Origin: a bacterium
Lineage (GTDB): Bacteria; Electryoneota; RPQS01
DNA: 64,000 nucleotides
Assembly (NCBI GenBank): GCA_016703065.1
Contig: JADJCU010000001.1
Location: 930,001-994,000 of the forward strand
Reading direction: 5' to 3'
Shown: one piece after another, positions 62,410 to 64,000 of the stretch
How the letters are laid out: the number at the start of each line of letters is the position of its first letter
Numbering within the stretch: position 1 is the first letter of the stretch
Position numbers and translations under genes: made by a program
The notes under the pieces: generated by a model
Database searches by the model: none
Seen by the model: the letters and a program-made list of their open reading frames with translations, nothing else
What the model was told of the DNA's origin: nothing

Positions 62410-63938
62410 AGCTTTCTCCAGCGATGGTTTCTTGCCGCGAGAAGAACATCGGCTTCAGACGGGCCCCAGCTTCCGGCGACGTATTGCGGAAGCGCGTCAT
62501 TTGCGTCGTGCGCCCACGCATTCAGCACCGGCTGCACAATCCGCCAGCCTTCTTCCACCGAATCGCGCCGCGCAAACAGCGTCTGATCGCCAATCATCGC
62601 GTCGAGCAGCAGCCGTTCATACGCATCCGAGAGTCGCCCGCCGAATGAGCTGCCGTACCGAAAATCCATCTCAACGGGCCGCACGTGCAGCGCATGACCC
62701 GGAAGTTTCGCTTCGAACTTGAGGCTGATGCCTTCGTTGGGCTGAATGCGAATTGCGAGCACGTTCTGTTCGAGTCGATCAACGGGGGATTGCGCAAACA
62801 CCATGTGCGGCACTTTGCGGAACACGATCGCCACTTCAGTGACGCGTTTGGGCATGCGTTTCCCCGTGCGCAAATAGAACGGTACTCCGCTCCAGCGCCA
62901 ATTGTCGATGTGCAGCTTCAACGCGGCGTACGTTTCCGTGCGTGAGTTGGGCTTCACACCCTGCTCTTCGAGATAGCCCGGCACGGCCTTGCCCGCCACC
63001 GCACCCGCAGCGTATTGCGCGCGCACGGCGATGTTTGGAACATCCTGTTCCGTGAAGGGCCGCACCGATTCGAGGACCTTGCGCTTCTCGTCGCGGATTG
63101 CTTCCGCCGCCAAACTCGCGGGCCGCTCCATTGCAATCATCGCCAGAATCTGCATCAGGTGATTCTGAATCATGTCGCGCAGCGCGCCCGACTCTTCATA
63201 GTATTGCGCGCGCTCTTCGACTCCCAACGCCTCGGCCGCTGTAATCGCCACATGATCGACATAGTGATGATTCCAAATCGGCTCAAACAGCGTGTTCGCC
63301 AACCGCAGCACCAGGATATTTTGCACCGTCTCTTTGCCGAGATAGTGGTCGATGCGATAGATCTGCTCTTCCTTGAACACGGCAGCAGCCGCGCTGTTTA
63401 GCGCTTCCGCACTGGCGTAGTCACGGCCAAACGGCTTTTCAATGATGATCCGGCTCCACGCTCCCGCATCCGAGGCCGAAAGACCAACCGCGCCGAGCGC
63501 CGCAATCGTCGGAGCATACCCCGTCGGCGGAATTGAGAGATAGATCAGATGATTGCGCGGACCGCCGGAGCTCGCAAGCTCCGTCAACCGAGTCTTCAAT
63601 CTGTCGAAGCGACCGCCCTCGCCCGCATCGGTCACCGTGAATATCCGTGCGGAGAATTTCTGCGCGAATGTCTCATCAGGAATCGAATCCGGCGCAAGCT
63701 GCCGAGCATTCGCAATGACCTCCGCGCGGAAGCCGTGCTCGTCAAGCGGCTTGCGCGATACACAAAGAAACTGAGTCTGCTCCGAGAGACGTCCCTCACG
63801 TACAAGATGCGCGAGCGAGGGAAACAACTTGCGCTGCGCCAAGTCGCCCGTGCCGCCGAAGATGATCAGCACGCACGGATCGGCCGGATGCTCCATCAGC
63901 ATTCCGCTGCGAAACGGATTGGCCGTGCTGTCGCTCAT
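62406..63938 (-). CDS. zwf: Glucose-6-phosphate 1-dehydrogenase
   Basis: 510 aa, full length. It oxidises glucose-6-phosphate to 6-phosphogluconolactone, making NADPH. The nucleotide-binding FGGTGDLAQRKLFPSLAHLV (GxxGDLA) is near residue 27, the substrate-binding RIDHYLGKETVQN near residue 200, and a SIPPTGYAP block lies between. The lysine and histidine of the active site (RIDHYLGK) are intact. The ATG overlaps the TGA of the upstream gnd gene (ATGA-type), and the stop overlaps opcA, so all four genes are translationally linked. Confidence 0.95.
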   Translation of the reverse strand: MSDSTANPFRSGMLMEHPADPCVLIIFGGTGDLAQRKLFPSLAHLVREGRLSEQTQFLCVSRKPLDEHGFRAEVIANARQLAPDSIPDETFAQKFSARIFTVTDAGEGGRFDRLKTRLTELASSGGPRNHLIYLSIPPTGYAPTIAALGAVGLSASDAGAWSRIIIEKPFGRDYASAEALNSAAAAVFKEEQIYRIDHYLGKETVQNILVLRLANTLFEPIWNHHYVDHVAITAAEALGVEERAQYYEESGALRDMIQNHLMQILAMIAMERPASLAAEAIRDEKRKVLESVRPFTEQDVPNIAVRAQYAAGAVAGKAVPGYLEEQGVKPNSRTETYAALKLHIDNWRWSGVPFYLRTGKRMPKRVTEVAIVFRKVPHMVFAQSPVDRLEQNVLAIRIQPNEGISLKFEAKLPGHALHVRPVEMDFRYGSSFGGRLSDAYERLLLDAMIGDQTLFARRDSVEEGWRIVQPVLNAWAHDANDALPQYVAGSWGPSEADVLLAARNHRWRKL

Positions 63939-64000
63939 TTCTCCGTCTTCATCGCGTGACCGCCGAACTGATTGCGCAGCGCGCTCAAAAGCCGCAATCC
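63935..64000 (-). CDS. gnd: 6-Phosphogluconate dehydrogenase, C-terminal end (partial)
   Basis: Only the last 21 codons lie in the window, reading LLSALRNQFGGHAMK before the stop. The segment ALRNQFGGHA is the usual C-terminus of decarboxylating 6-phosphogluconate dehydrogenases of the shorter class. It fits as the first known gene of the operon with zwf, opcA and pgl, and its stop overlaps the zwf start. The rest lies beyond the window edge. Confidence 0.7.
   Translation of the reverse strand, partial: GLRLLSALRNQFGGHAMKTEK

Noticed and set aside
1..64000. CRISPR array or defence system
   Set aside because: The repeated hairpins are not evenly spaced and have no unique spacers, and no cas-like gene was seen.

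Overview
The window looks like a chromosomal contig of an uncultured bacterium of the FCB (Fibrobacteres-Chlorobi-Bacteroidetes) superphylum. Several large secreted proteins end in a 'YPNPFN...' type IX secretion sorting domain, and many are built from disulphide-rich repeats that follow a cleavable signal peptide. The phylum assignment is an inference; no rRNA gene is present. No CRISPR array, integrase, transposase or replication origin was seen.

Layout. 1-3.2 kb: dispersed hairpin repeats, a cytochrome P450, a truncated ORF6N-domain gene and two small hypothetical genes. 3.7-8.9 kb (+): phage head genes behind a consensus promoter: an unknown small protein, a capsid-cement-like protein, the major capsid protein, a small beta-rich protein, a connector-like protein, and small and large terminase. 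8.9-21.1 kb (-): three tandem paralogous secreted repeat proteins and three beta-propeller-type secreted proteins. 21.2-22.5 kb (+): a lone phage portal gene. 22.7-38.1 kb (-): a seven-repeat secreted protein, three trypsin/Lys-C-like secreted proteases, a PDZ-hydrolase and two surface proteins. 38.2-38.9 kb (+): a lone phage prohead-protease-like gene. 39-46 kb (-): more secreted proteins, an alkyltransferase-like gene and a helical-toroid protein. 46-54.4 kb: a tRNA-like remnant and housekeeping genes (cyclophilin lipoprotein, WalJ-like hydrolase, two zinc-ribbon/RDD membrane proteins, pyrE, pyrF, a metal permease with an HMA domain, an alanine-racemase-like gene). 53.7-60.6 kb: two TPR-like lipoproteins, then an ExbB/ExbD/TonB-like operon with a TPR protein and an envelope protein. 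60.6-64 kb (-): an oxidative pentose-phosphate operon gnd(partial)-zwf-opcA-pgl.

Main points. (1) A nearly complete phage head and packaging module is split into three same-strand islands separated by about 12 kb and 16 kb of convergent host-type secreted-protein genes. No lysis, replication or integration genes are visible. This fits an old, dispersed and possibly domesticated element (gene-transfer-agent-like) better than a fresh prophage. (2) At least eight single-base frameshifts fall in short homopolymers, in phage and housekeeping genes alike. They look like residual sequencing indels, so the genes are annotated here as single reconstructed units. (3) The secreted proteins form an expanded paralogous family with a shared repeat (a CPGT...CNDD motif), including three Lys-C-like proteases, two of them a tandem duplication. 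(4) Almost every minus-strand gene is followed by its own GC-rich hairpin terminator, so most of the secreted-protein genes are probably single transcription units.
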